Origin: Paenibacillus sp. FSL R7-0204
GTDB taxonomy: Bacteria; Bacillota; Bacilli; Paenibacillales; Paenibacillaceae
Assembly (NCBI RefSeq): GCF_038002225.1
Contig: NZ_JBBOCA010000001.1
Location: forward strand, 682,001 to 746,000
Length of the DNA: 64,000 nt
Direction: 5' to 3'
The position numbers were made by a program, and so were the translations under genes. This document shows, piece after piece, positions 1 to 8,688 of this stretch. The notes under the pieces were generated by a model. The model ran no database searches. It was not told the DNA's origin and saw only the letters and a list, made by a program, of their open reading frames with translations. Each line of letters opens with the position of its first letter. The stretch's first letter is position 1.

Positions 1-9
1 ATGTCTAAC

Positions 10-18
10 TGGTATAAT
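10..18 (+). promoter_or_regulatory. Extended -10 promoter element of the first marR gene
   Basis: A TG dinucleotide, one base, then a perfect TATAAT form an extended -10 box about 42 bases upstream of the marR start. The -35 region lies outside or at the edge of the window, so only this half of the promoter can be judged. Confidence 0.5.
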
Positions 19-59
19 GTTACGCTTGAAGCAGAACAAACGGACTGGGAGCTGAAGGG

Positions 60-491
60 ATGTCACAAGAAGTCAATCCTTTGATCGAACGTGTGGGATT
101 ATCCATGTGGAAGGTTCAGCGCAGAATCATGTCGAAGATGTCAATGCATAAGGAATTGGGGCTGACTGTGCCGCAATTCGGGCTGTTGCATATGATCTTT
201 CAGGAGCAGCAGGCACGGGTGATTCAACTGGCGGACAAGATGGAAGTAAAATCCAGTGCAGTCACCGTCATGCTGGACCGGCTGGAGCTGCTGGAGCTGA
301 TCGCCCGCGTGACGGACGAGAATGACCGCAGAGCGGTAATTGTCACGATCACCAGCAAGGGGCAAGAGGTATTGGAAGAAGCACAGCGCCGGTCACTGCT
401 GCTGCTGGAAGAGCATCTGGCCATTCTGGAGCCGGCAGAGCTGGAGAACTTCGCGGATTATTATCTCATGCTGGAGAATCAGGAGCGTTAA
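60..491 (+). CDS. MarR-family transcriptional regulator
   Basis: This 143-residue protein has the size and layout of a MarR winged-helix repressor: an N-terminal dimerisation helix, a central winged helix (about residues 30-100) with the typical stretch KSSAVTVMLDRLE as recognition helix and DENDRRAVIVTIT as wing, then a C-terminal dimerisation helix. MarR proteins bind palindromic operators as dimers and usually control efflux or stress genes. GGGAG at 47-51 supports the ATG. It is monocistronic, ending in a strong hairpin terminator and facing the lta synthase gene, so its target is not evident from context. Confidence 0.9.
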   Translation: MSQEVNPLIERVGLSMWKVQRRIMSKMSMHKELGLTVPQFGLLHMIFQEQQARVIQLADKMEVKSSAVTVMLDRLELLELIARVTDENDRRAVIVTITSKGQEVLEEAQRRSLLLLEEHLAILEPAELENFADYYLMLENQER

Positions 492-504
492 CATAAGCAT
501 TACA

Positions 505-547
505 AAGAGGCAGCGCTTCTCCCGTTACGGAGAGGCGCTGCCTCTTG
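505..547. terminator. Bidirectional terminator between marR and lta synthase
   Basis: An 18-bp stem (505-522 with 529-546, a single G-T wobble) closes a short loop between two convergent genes. A-rich and T-rich flanks are present on both sides, so it can serve both strands. Confidence 0.85.
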
Positions 548-557
548 TCTAGTCCGG

Positions 558-2420
558 CTATTTTGCGGCAGGTTCTTTGTCCGGCAATTGTGTAACGTAG
601 CTGTCAGACAGCTGGCGCAGCCGCAGAGCGCGGTTGTATTCATCCTCGTTGCCGGCCGGAGCAGTACCTCCGGTAGCCAGCGGATATTGGGTATTATCCT
701 CGAAGCTGTTGCCCGGAATCAACAGGGCAGAGCTGGAAATGAAGGAGCCGGTAGGCAGGTAATACCGTTGCGGCAGCAGATTGTAGGACTGGCTGAGCAG
801 ATCCTGGCCGAAATAAATATTGTTATCCATCGATACTCCCAGCAGGCTGGCGGCCGTAGGCATAATATCGACTTCTCCGCCTACCTGCGCAAGCTTCTGC
901 GGAGCAATTCCTTCGCCATGAATAAGCAGCGGAATGTTGAGCATATTGGCGTAGCTGTAATCATATCCGTAGATTTCCTTCATTAGCTGCTTGTCGTCAT
1001 GATCCAGCGAATAGATCGGCAGTCCCATATGGTCGCCGTAGACCATAACCAGACTGTTCTCCCATAATCCATTCGCCTTCAGTTCATCTACAAACTGTCC
1101 GAAGGCATAGTCCGCATAGTTCTGCGACCGCACATAATCGCCGACAAAGGTGCCTTCATACCGCTCAGGAAGCTTCATCTTGTGCTTCTCTTCAGGAATA
1201 GTGAACGGGTGATGCGCCGACATGGAGATGACCTGGGCATAGAACGGCTGGCCCGCATCGCTCATTTCCTTCAGCTTCTCCGAGGATTTGCGGTAAAGCA
1301 CCTCATCGGAAGCGCCGAAGAAGAAGGCATCCTCGTCACCGAAGAATTGGTGATCGTAATACTTCTGCCAGCCGAGGGCCTTATATAGCTCGCCCCGGTT
1401 CCAGAATTCCACCACATTGGTGTGGAACGTGGCCGTCTGGTAGCCGTTATCTCCCAGCAGACGGGGCAGACTCGGCAGCTGCTTGTCGATATAAGACATG
1501 GTAGCCGCACCCTGCGGAGGAATATAGAAGGACGAATTGACCACGAATTCCGCATCGGAGGTGTTGCCCTGGCCGACCATCTGATAGAAATTCGTGAAGT
1601 ACAGGCTCTGCTCCATCAGACGGTTCAGATTAGGGGTAATCTCCTGGCCGTCTACCTTCAGAGCAAGCAGGAAGTTCTGGAAGGACTCCAATTGGATCAC
1701 AATCAGATTCTTGCCCTTGGCGGCACCGGCATAAGCCGAGACTGCTGAAGGGTCGATGCCCTTGAGCTGGTTAATCGTGCTCTGTGTGATTTCACTGGCC
1801 TGGACCAGCTCGGTTTTATCTTTGGCAAAGATCGTGTATGCTTCATAATTAAGGATGCCCATCTCCTGGGCCTTCTTGATCTCATTCATGCTCGCCTTAT
1901 TCGGAAGAATATTGAACAGGCAGAGTCCGAGCGAGACTGCGAACAGTACGACATGCAGCGTCCGTCCGTTTGGCCGGTTGATCTGGTCTTTTTTATAAGT
2001 GCGGCCGTTCTTGTTAATGAAGAAGTAGAAGCCCAGCACAATGATATCGGTGAAGATCAGCAGATAATAAGGGTCCATTAATGAGAACACGCTGTTCTTG
2101 ACGGCCGTGACCTGGTTCACCTGCTCGGCGGCATGGTAAGTGACAATGACCCCATAATATTTGAAGTACATAATGGCGGCAAAAAAGATCGCGGTAACCA
2201 GCAGATTGACCGTCATGTAATAGCCGAGCTTCCGTCTGGAGGCAAAGCGCTCAATCAGGAAAAACAGGGCCCAGACAAAGGGCAGCTCCGTCAATACGGA
2301 TTGCCAGAACTTTAAATCATCAAAGATTACACCCCAGGCCAGCAGGCTTTTGAACAGAAAAAGAATGGAAAAGAACACAAATGGCTTAAGGAGCCATCGT
2401 TTTACAGTTTGGGATGACAC
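558..2420 (-). CDS. Lipoteichoic acid synthase family protein (LtaS-type sulfatase fold)
   Basis: The protein has about five N-terminal membrane helices (first ~170 residues) followed by an extracellular sulfatase-fold domain, the LtaS architecture. These enzymes polymerise glycerol-phosphate from phosphatidylglycerol onto a glycolipid anchor outside the membrane. The catalytic threonine sits in GQGNTSDAEF (about residue 287) and the metal-binding glutamate in QLESFQ (about 245). Later metal ligands are visible in VYGDHMG. The start is placed at GTG 2420 because AGAAAGAAGG lies just upstream; a longer version from 2504 lacks a ribosome site and adds 28 atypical residues. At 620 residues it matches the family. 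Bacilli often carry several paralogues (LtaS, YfnI, YqgS), so which one this is cannot be fixed here. Confidence 0.92.
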   Translation of the reverse strand: MSSQTVKRWLLKPFVFFSILFLFKSLLAWGVIFDDLKFWQSVLTELPFVWALFFLIERFASRRKLGYYMTVNLLVTAIFFAAIMYFKYYGVIVTYHAAEQVNQVTAVKNSVFSLMDPYYLLIFTDIIVLGFYFFINKNGRTYKKDQINRPNGRTLHVVLFAVSLGLCLFNILPNKASMNEIKKAQEMGILNYEAYTIFAKDKTELVQASEITQSTINQLKGIDPSAVSAYAGAAKGKNLIVIQLESFQNFLLALKVDGQEITPNLNRLMEQSLYFTNFYQMVGQGNTSDAEFVVNSSFYIPPQGAATMSYIDKQLPSLPRLLGDNGYQTATFHTNVVEFWNRGELYKALGWQKYYDHQFFGDEDAFFFGASDEVLYRKSSEKLKEMSDAGQPFYAQVISMSAHHPFTIPEEKHKMKLPERYEGTFVGDYVRSQNYADYAFGQFVDELKANGLWENSLVMVYGDHMGLPIYSLDHDDKQLMKEIYGYDYSYANMLNIPLLIHGEGIAPQKLAQVGGEVDIMPTAASLLGVSMDNNIYFGQDLLSQSYNLLPQRYYLPTGSFISSSALLIPGNSFEDNTQYPLATGGTAPAGNEDEYNRALRLRQLSDSYVTQLPDKEPAAK

Positions 2421-2701
2421 AGCTTCGCCTTCTTTCTGAAGAATGAACAGGTTTCCCGGCTGATAGGAAACAGCAGCATGAGAACAGAAGAATACCATTA
2501 TCAATAGAACTTATTATGAAGTGCCAGGGAAGGAATGTCAAAAATCAGAAGCGGCCGTATACTCCCTGAAACTCGCGTAAACTACGGCTAGAATGAATCC
2601 GGCGCAGGCCACTCCCTCAGGGCGGGGAAATATCGGCGTTAAACGAAGAATATGAGCCATACGCAGCGGAAGCTGGCGGAAATTATTGGAGGTGGGGACG
2701 G

Positions 2702-5017
2702 ATGGAGCATATAGAAATCACACTGTCCGTGAGGGCGCTTGTGGAATTTGCCTACAGCAGCGGCAGTTTGGAGCCGGGCTTCCGCAGCGGTGCCGCCATG
2801 GTGGAGGGGACGCGCAGCCATCAGCTGATCCAGAAGCAATACAAGGAAGGGGACCGCAAGGAGGTCTATTTGAAGACCGGAATCCCTTACGGAGATCTGC
2901 TGTTTCAGATTGACGGGCGCTGCGACGGCCTGCTTACGGCAGCGGATGGGAGCCTGACGGTAGAGGAGATTAAGTCCATGGCCGGAATCCCGGACCCTGC
3001 GTTTGAAGGGAAGGAGGTACACTGGGCCCAGGCTTACATGTATGCTTACATGCTGGCAACGGATCTTGAGCTTCCCGACATCCAGGTGAAGCTCACCTAT
3101 GTGCAGCGGGGAAGCGAGGCACAGTACAGCCTCTACCGGGAGATGTCCCGCGAAGCGCTGACGGCCTTTACGCTAGAGACCGTAAGCAGGTATGCACCTT
3201 ATGCCGAGATGATGGTTCGTTACAAGGCGAAGAGAGGGGAGAGCATCACGGCCCTGTCTTTTCCGTTCTCGGCCTACCGGCCCGGCCAGCGCCATTTCGC
3301 TGCCGCAGTATATACCTCCATTGCTGAGGGGGCGAACCTCTTCGCCCAGGCACCGACAGGCATCGGTAAAACCATGTCTACCCTGTTCCCGGCGGTCAAA
3401 GCGCTGGGCGAAGGCAAAGCAGCCGGTATCTTCTATTTGACCGCCAAGACTGTTACACGGATCGCGGCGCAGGAGGCGGCCTCGATGCTGAACCGCCGGG
3501 GGCTGCATCTGCATGTCATTGCGCTGACGGCGAAGGAGAAGGCCTGCTTCCGGGAGGAGGGAATCTGCGGAAATGATTCCTGCGCTTATGCGGAGGGGTA
3601 TTACGACCGGATCAACGGCGCGCTGATCGATATGCTGGAGCATGAGACGCTGATGACCCGGGAGACGATTGCCGGCTATGCCCATAAGCATCAGGTCTGC
3701 CCGTTTGAATTCTCGCTGGATGCCGCCTATGCCTGCGATGTTGTTATCTGCGATTACAATTATATCTACGACCCGCGCATCAGTCTGAAGCGCATGTCCG
3801 AGGAGCGCAAGAAGAACACTGTGCTGCTGGTGGATGAAGCGCATAATCTGGTGGACCGGGGCCGGGAGATGTATTCTGCTTCGCTTTCCAAGGCGCCCTT
3901 CCTGGCGCTTAGCCGGACCTACAAAACAGCGAATCCCCGGCTCGGCACTGCCGCCAAAGCAGTGAACACTTTCTTCATCGCGCTGCGCAAGAGCTGTAGC
4001 GACAAGGGTGCGGGAGAGTGGGCGGCCTATCCGGAGAAGCTGCCGGAGCTGCTGGAGAACTTCGCCGCTGAAGCCGAGCTGGAGCTGCTGAATCCCTCTT
4101 CTCCTGTAGGCTCTGCGCAGGCAGAGGAAGAGGGGGAGAACAGCCTGCTGGATACCTATTACGCGGCACAGGCGATGCTCCGTACCTTCAAAACCTACGA
4201 TGAACGTTACATCACCTATGCCGAGGTGCGCAGCGGAGATGTGTATCTGAAGCTGTTCAATCTCGATCCGTCGCATCTGCTGCAGCAAATGGGCAAGAGC
4301 TTTCGCAGCCAGATTCTGTTCTCTGCGACCCTCTCGCCGCTCTCGTATTACAGGGATATGATCGGTGCAGGCGCGGAGGACTACAGTCTGAGCCTGGCCT
4401 CACCTTTTCACAAAGAGCAATGGCAGGTATCTGTGCTGCCGGTATCCACCCGGTTTCATGATCGTGAGGCTTCTATACAGCCGCTTAGTGATGCGCTCAA
4501 AGGTCTGGTCTCGAAGAAGGGCAACTACCTGGTCTTCTTTCCCTCCTATCTCTACTTGAAGCATGTCTATGAGGTGTTCACTGAGAAGTACCCTGAAGTC
4601 CCCACGCTGTTGCAGGGCAGCGGGATGAGCGAGCCGGAGCGGGAGAGCTTCCTGGCGGCCTTCCGCCCGGATAACCCGGAGCCGCTGCTTGGCTTTGCCG
4701 TGCTGGGCGGTATTTTCTCCGAAGGGGTGGATCTGCCCGGTGACCGGTTGAACGGGGTAATGGTGGTAGGGGTCGGACTCCCGCAGGTGGGGCTGGAGCG
4801 CAATCTGCTGCGGAGCTATTTCCAGGCGCAGGGCAAGAACGGCTTCGATTATGCTTATATCTACCCTGGCATGTGCAAGGTGCAACAGGCCGGAGGACGG
4901 CTGATCCGCAGTGAGAGCGACAGCGGGGTCATTGTGCTCGCTGACGACCGCTTCATGCAGCCTTCTTACCGGCAGCTGCTTCCAGAGGAGTGGCGGGACT
5001 ACTCTGTGATGACCTAA
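2702..5017 (+). CDS. DinG/XPD-like Fe-S DNA helicase with N-terminal PD-(D/E)XK nuclease domain
   Basis: A 771-residue fusion. Residues 1-180 resemble a PD-(D/E)XK (RecB/Cas4-like) nuclease with IDGRCDG (Asp-71/75) and VEEIK (Glu-89, Lys-91). The remainder is a superfamily 2 XPD/DinG helicase: Walker A APTGIGKT at 217-225, four cysteines (282, 289, 294, 333) spaced for a [4Fe-4S] cluster, DEAH at 378-381, and a C-terminal helicase domain ending in QAGGRLIRSESD. Such proteins unwind 5' overhang or damaged DNA. The GGAGGTGGGG site at 2688-2697 supports the start. The gene stands 52 bases before the next start on the same strand and may be cotranscribed with it, with no obvious functional link. 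Confidence 0.9.
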   Translation: MEHIEITLSVRALVEFAYSSGSLEPGFRSGAAMVEGTRSHQLIQKQYKEGDRKEVYLKTGIPYGDLLFQIDGRCDGLLTAADGSLTVEEIKSMAGIPDPAFEGKEVHWAQAYMYAYMLATDLELPDIQVKLTYVQRGSEAQYSLYREMSREALTAFTLETVSRYAPYAEMMVRYKAKRGESITALSFPFSAYRPGQRHFAAAVYTSIAEGANLFAQAPTGIGKTMSTLFPAVKALGEGKAAGIFYLTAKTVTRIAAQEAASMLNRRGLHLHVIALTAKEKACFREEGICGNDSCAYAEGYYDRINGALIDMLEHETLMTRETIAGYAHKHQVCPFEFSLDAAYACDVVICDYNYIYDPRISLKRMSEERKKNTVLLVDEAHNLVDRGREMYSASLSKAPFLALSRTYKTANPRLGTAAKAVNTFFIALRKSCSDKGAGEWAAYPEKLPELLENFAAEAELELLNPSSPVGSAQAEEEGENSLLDTYYAAQAMLRTFKTYDERYITYAEVRSGDVYLKLFNLDPSHLLQQMGKSFRSQILFSATLSPLSYYRDMIGAGAEDYSLSLASPFHKEQWQVSVLPVSTRFHDREASIQPLSDALKGLVSKKGNYLVFFPSYLYLKHVYEVFTEKYPEVPTLLQGSGMSEPERESFLAAFRPDNPEPLLGFAVLGGIFSEGVDLPGDRLNGVMVVGVGLPQVGLERNLLRSYFQAQGKNGFDYAYIYPGMCKVQQAGGRLIRSESDSGVIVLADDRFMQPSYRQLLPEEWRDYSVMT

Positions 5018-5069
5018 GCGGGTATAATCTTTGACAAGGCATTCACCAGACAACTCAGGAGGTAATGAC

Positions 5070-6038
5070 ATGACGCTTAATATCGGACTTGTTGGAACAG
5101 GCTGGTTCTCCAAGGTACATGCGGATTTGCTGGCAGGCATGGAGGATGTGTCGCTGAAGGCAGTCTGCGGCAGCAGCAAGCTTAAGGGAGAAGAGATGGC
5201 CCGCCCTTACGGGGCCGAAGGCTATGGGGAGATTACCGAGATGCTGGACAGCCACAAGCTCGATGCCGTCTACATCTGTGTGCCGCCACAGTCGCACGGG
5301 GCGATTGAGCGGGCGCTGATCCGTAGAGATATCCCCTTTTTCATCGAGAAGCCGCTAGGCTCAAGTACGGCCATTCCGGCCAGTCTGCTTGAGGATATCA
5401 AGCAGCATCAGCTGCTGACCTCGGTAGGTTATCACTTCCGCTATCAGGAGAATATCCAGCGGCTGAAGCAGACGCTTGCCGGAGACAAGGTAGGGATGAT
5501 TACCGGAGAATGGATGGGCGGAATGCCCGGTGTGGCGTGGTGGCGTAATCAGGAGCAGTCCGGCGGGCAATTCACGGAGCAGACGACGCATATTGTTGAT
5601 CTGCTGCGTTATCTGGCCGGGGAGGTGACAGAGGTCTACGGCATGTTCGGCAACCGTATTATGCATGAGAAGCATGAAGGGGTGACCGTAGCCGATGTCG
5701 GCACTGTGTCGCTGAAGCTTGCAAGCGGCATTATCGCCAGCATCTCCAATACCTGTGTGCTGCCCGGTGAGGTGAACAAGGCCGGAATCAGCTTCTATAA
5801 TGACAACGGCATGCTTGACTGGAACCCGGAGCGTCTTCTTGAGGTCCGCAGCGGGGACAGCAAGGAATACAAGAATACGGGCAACCCTTACGCGGTAGAG
5901 AGCGAGGCATTCCTGTACGCTGTCCGCACCGGAGACCGCTCCCGTATTCTCAGCGATTATGAGGACGGGTACAAGACGCTGAAGGTAACCTGCGCCGCGT
6001 ATGAATCTGCCCAGAGCGGATTGCCTGTGAAGCTGTAG
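5070..6038 (+). CDS. Gfo/Idh/MocA family NAD(P)-dependent oxidoreductase
   Basis: The N-terminus has a Rossmann fold (GLVGTGWFSKVH), the mid-domain the family EKP signature (FFIEKPLGSS) with the catalytic lysine, and the C-terminal alpha/beta half contains EQTTHIVDLLRYLAGEV, where the conserved histidine sits. Family members oxidise sugars, inositols or related hydroxyl compounds with NAD(P). The ATG at 5070 is preferred because AGGAGG at 5057-5062 is correctly spaced; an upstream start at 5031 would add 13 unlikely residues. Substrate cannot be told from the sequence and the neighbours do not help. Confidence 0.88.
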   Translation: MTLNIGLVGTGWFSKVHADLLAGMEDVSLKAVCGSSKLKGEEMARPYGAEGYGEITEMLDSHKLDAVYICVPPQSHGAIERALIRRDIPFFIEKPLGSSTAIPASLLEDIKQHQLLTSVGYHFRYQENIQRLKQTLAGDKVGMITGEWMGGMPGVAWWRNQEQSGGQFTEQTTHIVDLLRYLAGEVTEVYGMFGNRIMHEKHEGVTVADVGTVSLKLASGIIASISNTCVLPGEVNKAGISFYNDNGMLDWNPERLLEVRSGDSKEYKNTGNPYAVESEAFLYAVRTGDRSRILSDYEDGYKTLKVTCAAYESAQSGLPVKL

Positions 6039-6065
6039 GACTCTGTCTTAGGGCCAGGGGGCTGC

Positions 6066-6749
6066 TTAATGAATGAACAAGGCGATCAGTGCGGGTGCCA
6101 GTCCGATGGAGAACAGCGCCGCCAGAATCATTGAGATACTGGAGATGGTGCCCGTCAGCGAGCTGAGCTCGAAGGCCTTGGAAGTGCCGGTGCCATGCGC
6201 TGCGGTGCCAAGCGAGACTCCGCGCGCCACTTCATTCTCAATGTGGAAGAGTCGCAGCACCGAGGGTCCCATCATGGTTCCAAGTACACCCGTGAGAATG
6301 ACGAAGACTGCGGTGATGCTGGGAACTCCGCCGATGCTCTGCGAGATGCTCATGGCAATCGGCGTGGTTACCGAACGGGGGACCAGGCTGGTGGCGAGAT
6401 CTCCGCTCAGGTGCATTAATTTGGCCAGCAGCATGGAAGACAGTACAGCCATTACCGTTCCAGACAGCACGCCTGCCGCAATTTCGGCGGCGTGCTTTTT
6501 GAGCAGCTTGAAGTTCTTGTGCAGCGGAATCGCGAAGGCGATTGTCGCCGGCTGAAGCAGGTCTGACAGCCATTTGCCGCCTGCATTGTAGGATTCATAA
6601 GAGCTGCCTGTGATTAACAGGAAGCCGATGATTACCAGCGGGGTGATGATCAGCGGAGAGGTATACATTTTGCCGCTGGCCGCATAGATCCGTTTGGTTA
6701 TAAGATATACCGTGATGGTAAGTCCAAGGAATAATAGTCCAGTCATCAT
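6066..6749 (-). CDS. cidB: CidB/LrgB-family membrane protein
   Basis: A 227-residue, highly hydrophobic protein with about six or seven membrane helices and the LrgB-family stretch GAAHGTGTSKAFE near the C-terminus. LrgB/CidB proteins act with small LrgA/CidA holin-like partners to modulate murein hydrolase activity and overflow export (pyruvate, acetate). It overlaps the cidA-like gene by four bases (ATGA), so the two are translationally coupled. The Cid rather than Lrg assignment rests on the divergent LysR gene resembling CidR and is an inference. Confidence 0.85.
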   Translation of the reverse strand: MMTGLLFLGLTITVYLITKRIYAASGKMYTSPLIITPLVIIGFLLITGSSYESYNAGGKWLSDLLQPATIAFAIPLHKNFKLLKKHAAEIAAGVLSGTVMAVLSSMLLAKLMHLSGDLATSLVPRSVTTPIAMSISQSIGGVPSITAVFVILTGVLGTMMGPSVLRLFHIENEVARGVSLGTAAHGTGTSKAFELSSLTGTISSISMILAALFSIGLAPALIALFIH

Positions 6750-7120
6750 GAGCTTCTACGCTCCTTTACTTTATAGATCATACCTGTCAGCAGGCCTGAG
6801 CTGGCCATGACAGCAAAGGTGCCCACGAGCACAACAGCCAGTACCTGCAGGCCGAAGGATTCGAGCAGCTTCGAATAGTTCATCACCCCGATAGCCGATG
6901 GAATGAAGAACAGCAGCAGCTCAGCCAGCAGCCACGAAGCTCCTGCCTCCACCCAGTTCAGACGGATCACGCCGGATTCGAGCAGCAGGAATAATAGAAT
7001 CATCCCGATAATGCTTCCGGGAAGCGGAATATGCAGTAGTGAGGTTAATCCGTTAACCAGCAGGGAGAACACGGTTAGTCCGGCCACCTGCAGTAAGCCT
7101 AAGGCAATCTTTTTCATCAT
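6746..7120 (-). CDS. cidA: CidA/LrgA-family holin-like protein
   Basis: A 124-residue protein with four predicted membrane helices, including LLVNGLTSLLHIPLPGSIIGM, the family signature. CidA/LrgA proteins form holin-like membrane oligomers. It is the first gene of the pair and is preceded by AGGAGG; either of two adjacent ATG codons (7120 or 7117) could be used. It diverges from the LysR gene across about 109 bases, the usual arrangement for a LysR-controlled target. Confidence 0.88.
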   Translation of the reverse strand: MMKKIALGLLQVAGLTVFSLLVNGLTSLLHIPLPGSIIGMILLFLLLESGVIRLNWVEAGASWLLAELLLFFIPSAIGVMNYSKLLESFGLQVLAVVLVGTFAVMASSGLLTGMIYKVKERRSS

Positions 7121-7229
7121 GATTACCTCCTTTCATCTCTTACTGAAATTTTACATCTAATTCTTTCATAGGTACAATGAATAGATTGAATAGCTCACAT
7201 TCTAATTGTCTATACATGGAGGGTGCCTA

Positions 7230-8147
7230 ATGGATATCAGACAGCTGGAGTATTTCGTGCAGGCCGCCAGGCTGAACAGCTTCTCCAGAGCCGCAGAGTC
7301 GCTGTATATCACCCAGCCGACCATCAGCAAGATGATCCGTAATCTGGAGACGGAGCTGGGGGCCGATCTGTTCTACCGCGAGGGCAAGAGCATCCGCCTG
7401 ACGGATGCCGGAGAGCTGCTGCTCATCAAGGCACAGAACATTGTAGAGTCCTTTGCCAGCCTCTCCTCCGAGCTGGACAGCCTGCGCAATCTGAAGCAGG
7501 GGCACATCCGTATCGGACTGCCGCCCATGGTGGGGGCGAGCTTCTTCCCGGCGGTCATCGGGGAATTCCACCGCAAGTATCCCGAGGTGACGATCCGGCT
7601 GCATGAGGACGGGGCGAAGAAAGTGGAGGATGACGTAGAGTCCGGCCTGCTCGACATAGGAGCGATTGTGCTGCCGGTGGACCAGGCACGGTTCCATAGC
7701 TTCATCTTTGTGGAGGAGCGGCTGGAATTGCTGGTTCCCGCCGGACACCGGCTGGACGGAACGCAGCAGGTGCCGCTGAAAGAGCTGGCCGAAGAGGAGT
7801 TCGTCCTGTTCCGGGAGGACTTCGCCCTGCATGACCGGATCATCTCGGAATGTGTCAAAGCTGGCTTTCAGCCCAAGGTGGTCTATGAAAGCTCCCAGTG
7901 GGATTTGATCAGCCGGATGGTCGCCGCCGGGATGGGCATTGCGCTGCTGCCGGAGACCATCTGCCGGGATATCGACCGTTCGCGGATTGCAGTTATTTCC
8001 CTGACCGAGCCGGTGATTCCCTGGCAGCTGGGCATGATCTGGCGCAAGGACCGCTATCTCTCCTTTGCCGCCAGGGAGTGGATTTCCTTTGCGATGAATG
8101 TACTCGGGGAACGGTATTCGCCGCCGGAACCTCCGAAGGATATATAA
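7230..8147 (+). CDS. cidR: LysR-family regulator, CidR-like
   Basis: A 305-residue LysR protein: N-terminal winged helix (MDIRQLEYFVQAARLNSFSRAAESLYITQ region, residues 1-60), linker helix, and a periplasmic-binding-like effector domain. The ATG at 7230 follows GGAGGGTG at 7219-7226; an upstream start at 7206 is less well placed. CidR in Staphylococcus and Bacillus activates cid genes in response to acetate and overflow metabolism. Divergent transcription from the cidAB pair makes that pair its likely target. Confidence 0.85.
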   Translation: MDIRQLEYFVQAARLNSFSRAAESLYITQPTISKMIRNLETELGADLFYREGKSIRLTDAGELLLIKAQNIVESFASLSSELDSLRNLKQGHIRIGLPPMVGASFFPAVIGEFHRKYPEVTIRLHEDGAKKVEDDVESGLLDIGAIVLPVDQARFHSFIFVEERLELLVPAGHRLDGTQQVPLKELAEEEFVLFREDFALHDRIISECVKAGFQPKVVYESSQWDLISRMVAAGMGIALLPETICRDIDRSRIAVISLTEPVIPWQLGMIWRKDRYLSFAAREWISFAMNVLGERYSPPEPPKDI

Positions 8148-8261
8148 ATAGCAAAGCTTATTTATACTTCCGCCGACATTTTTTTCTTTTTTTGCAAATT
8201 TTGTTTTTTGGCATCATGATTTATGATAGGGGAGAAGTTGATAGAGAGAAGGTGAGTAACT

Positions 8262-8546
8262 GTGAACCTTTACCAGAATTCTCCTGATGCCAATGGCCGG
8301 GATTACAGAGAAGATGAGCTGTTCCTTACTATAGAGAATTTAAGAAGCGAGCTGCTGGAGGTAGCCCAGGAGCGGAGTCTGAGCGATCATACGGTGCTGG
8401 AGCTAAGCCAGCGGCTTGATGGATATATTGTGATGGCCCAGAACCTGATGATGGAGAGCCTGCGCAGCCGCAAGAATGGAGCCGCGCCTTACGGCAAGAA
8501 TAAGAAGAGCCAGCGGATCAGGAATCAGGCGGCTTTGCAGCAATAA
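8262..8546 (+). CDS. Spo0E-like sporulation phosphatase
   Basis: A 94-residue protein with the Spo0E-family pattern: IENLRSELLEVA on the first helix and SDHTVLELSQRLDGYIVMAQ on the second, with the SxxLD motif that contacts Spo0A~P. Spo0E-type proteins dephosphorylate Spo0A~P and so delay sporulation. The GTG start follows GAGAGAAGGTGAG. It lies 142 bases upstream of an HTH-TPR receptor gene, an association that recurs near 60 kb. The basic C-terminal tail is not part of the family fold. Confidence 0.8.
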   Translation: MNLYQNSPDANGRDYREDELFLTIENLRSELLEVAQERSLSDHTVLELSQRLDGYIVMAQNLMMESLRSRKNGAAPYGKNKKSQRIRNQAALQQ

Positions 8547-8612
8547 TCTATGTACACCCGAGTATCTGACGGTGTTTGTTATCATGGTCCTACTAAATGT
8601 GGGGCCATTTTG

Positions 8613-8641
8613 TTGTGCTTTTCATAGTGTTGTCCTATAAT
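8613..8641 (+). promoter_or_regulatory. Sigma-A-type promoter of the first HTH-TPR receptor
   Basis: TTGTGC (8613-8618) and a perfect TATAAT (8636-8641) are separated by 17 bases and sit about 45 bases upstream of the GTG start. The receptor therefore probably has its own promoter, independent of the Spo0E-like gene. Confidence 0.55.
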
Positions 8642-8688
8642 GGCAATTAATAGAAGGATAACCTGAATGATGGATAGGGAGGTGCCGG

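Noticed and set aside
3173..4288. Long minus-strand frame inside the DinG-like gene
   Set aside because: It is antisense to a gene with clear domain motifs; the translated product is low-complexity and has no recognisable domain.
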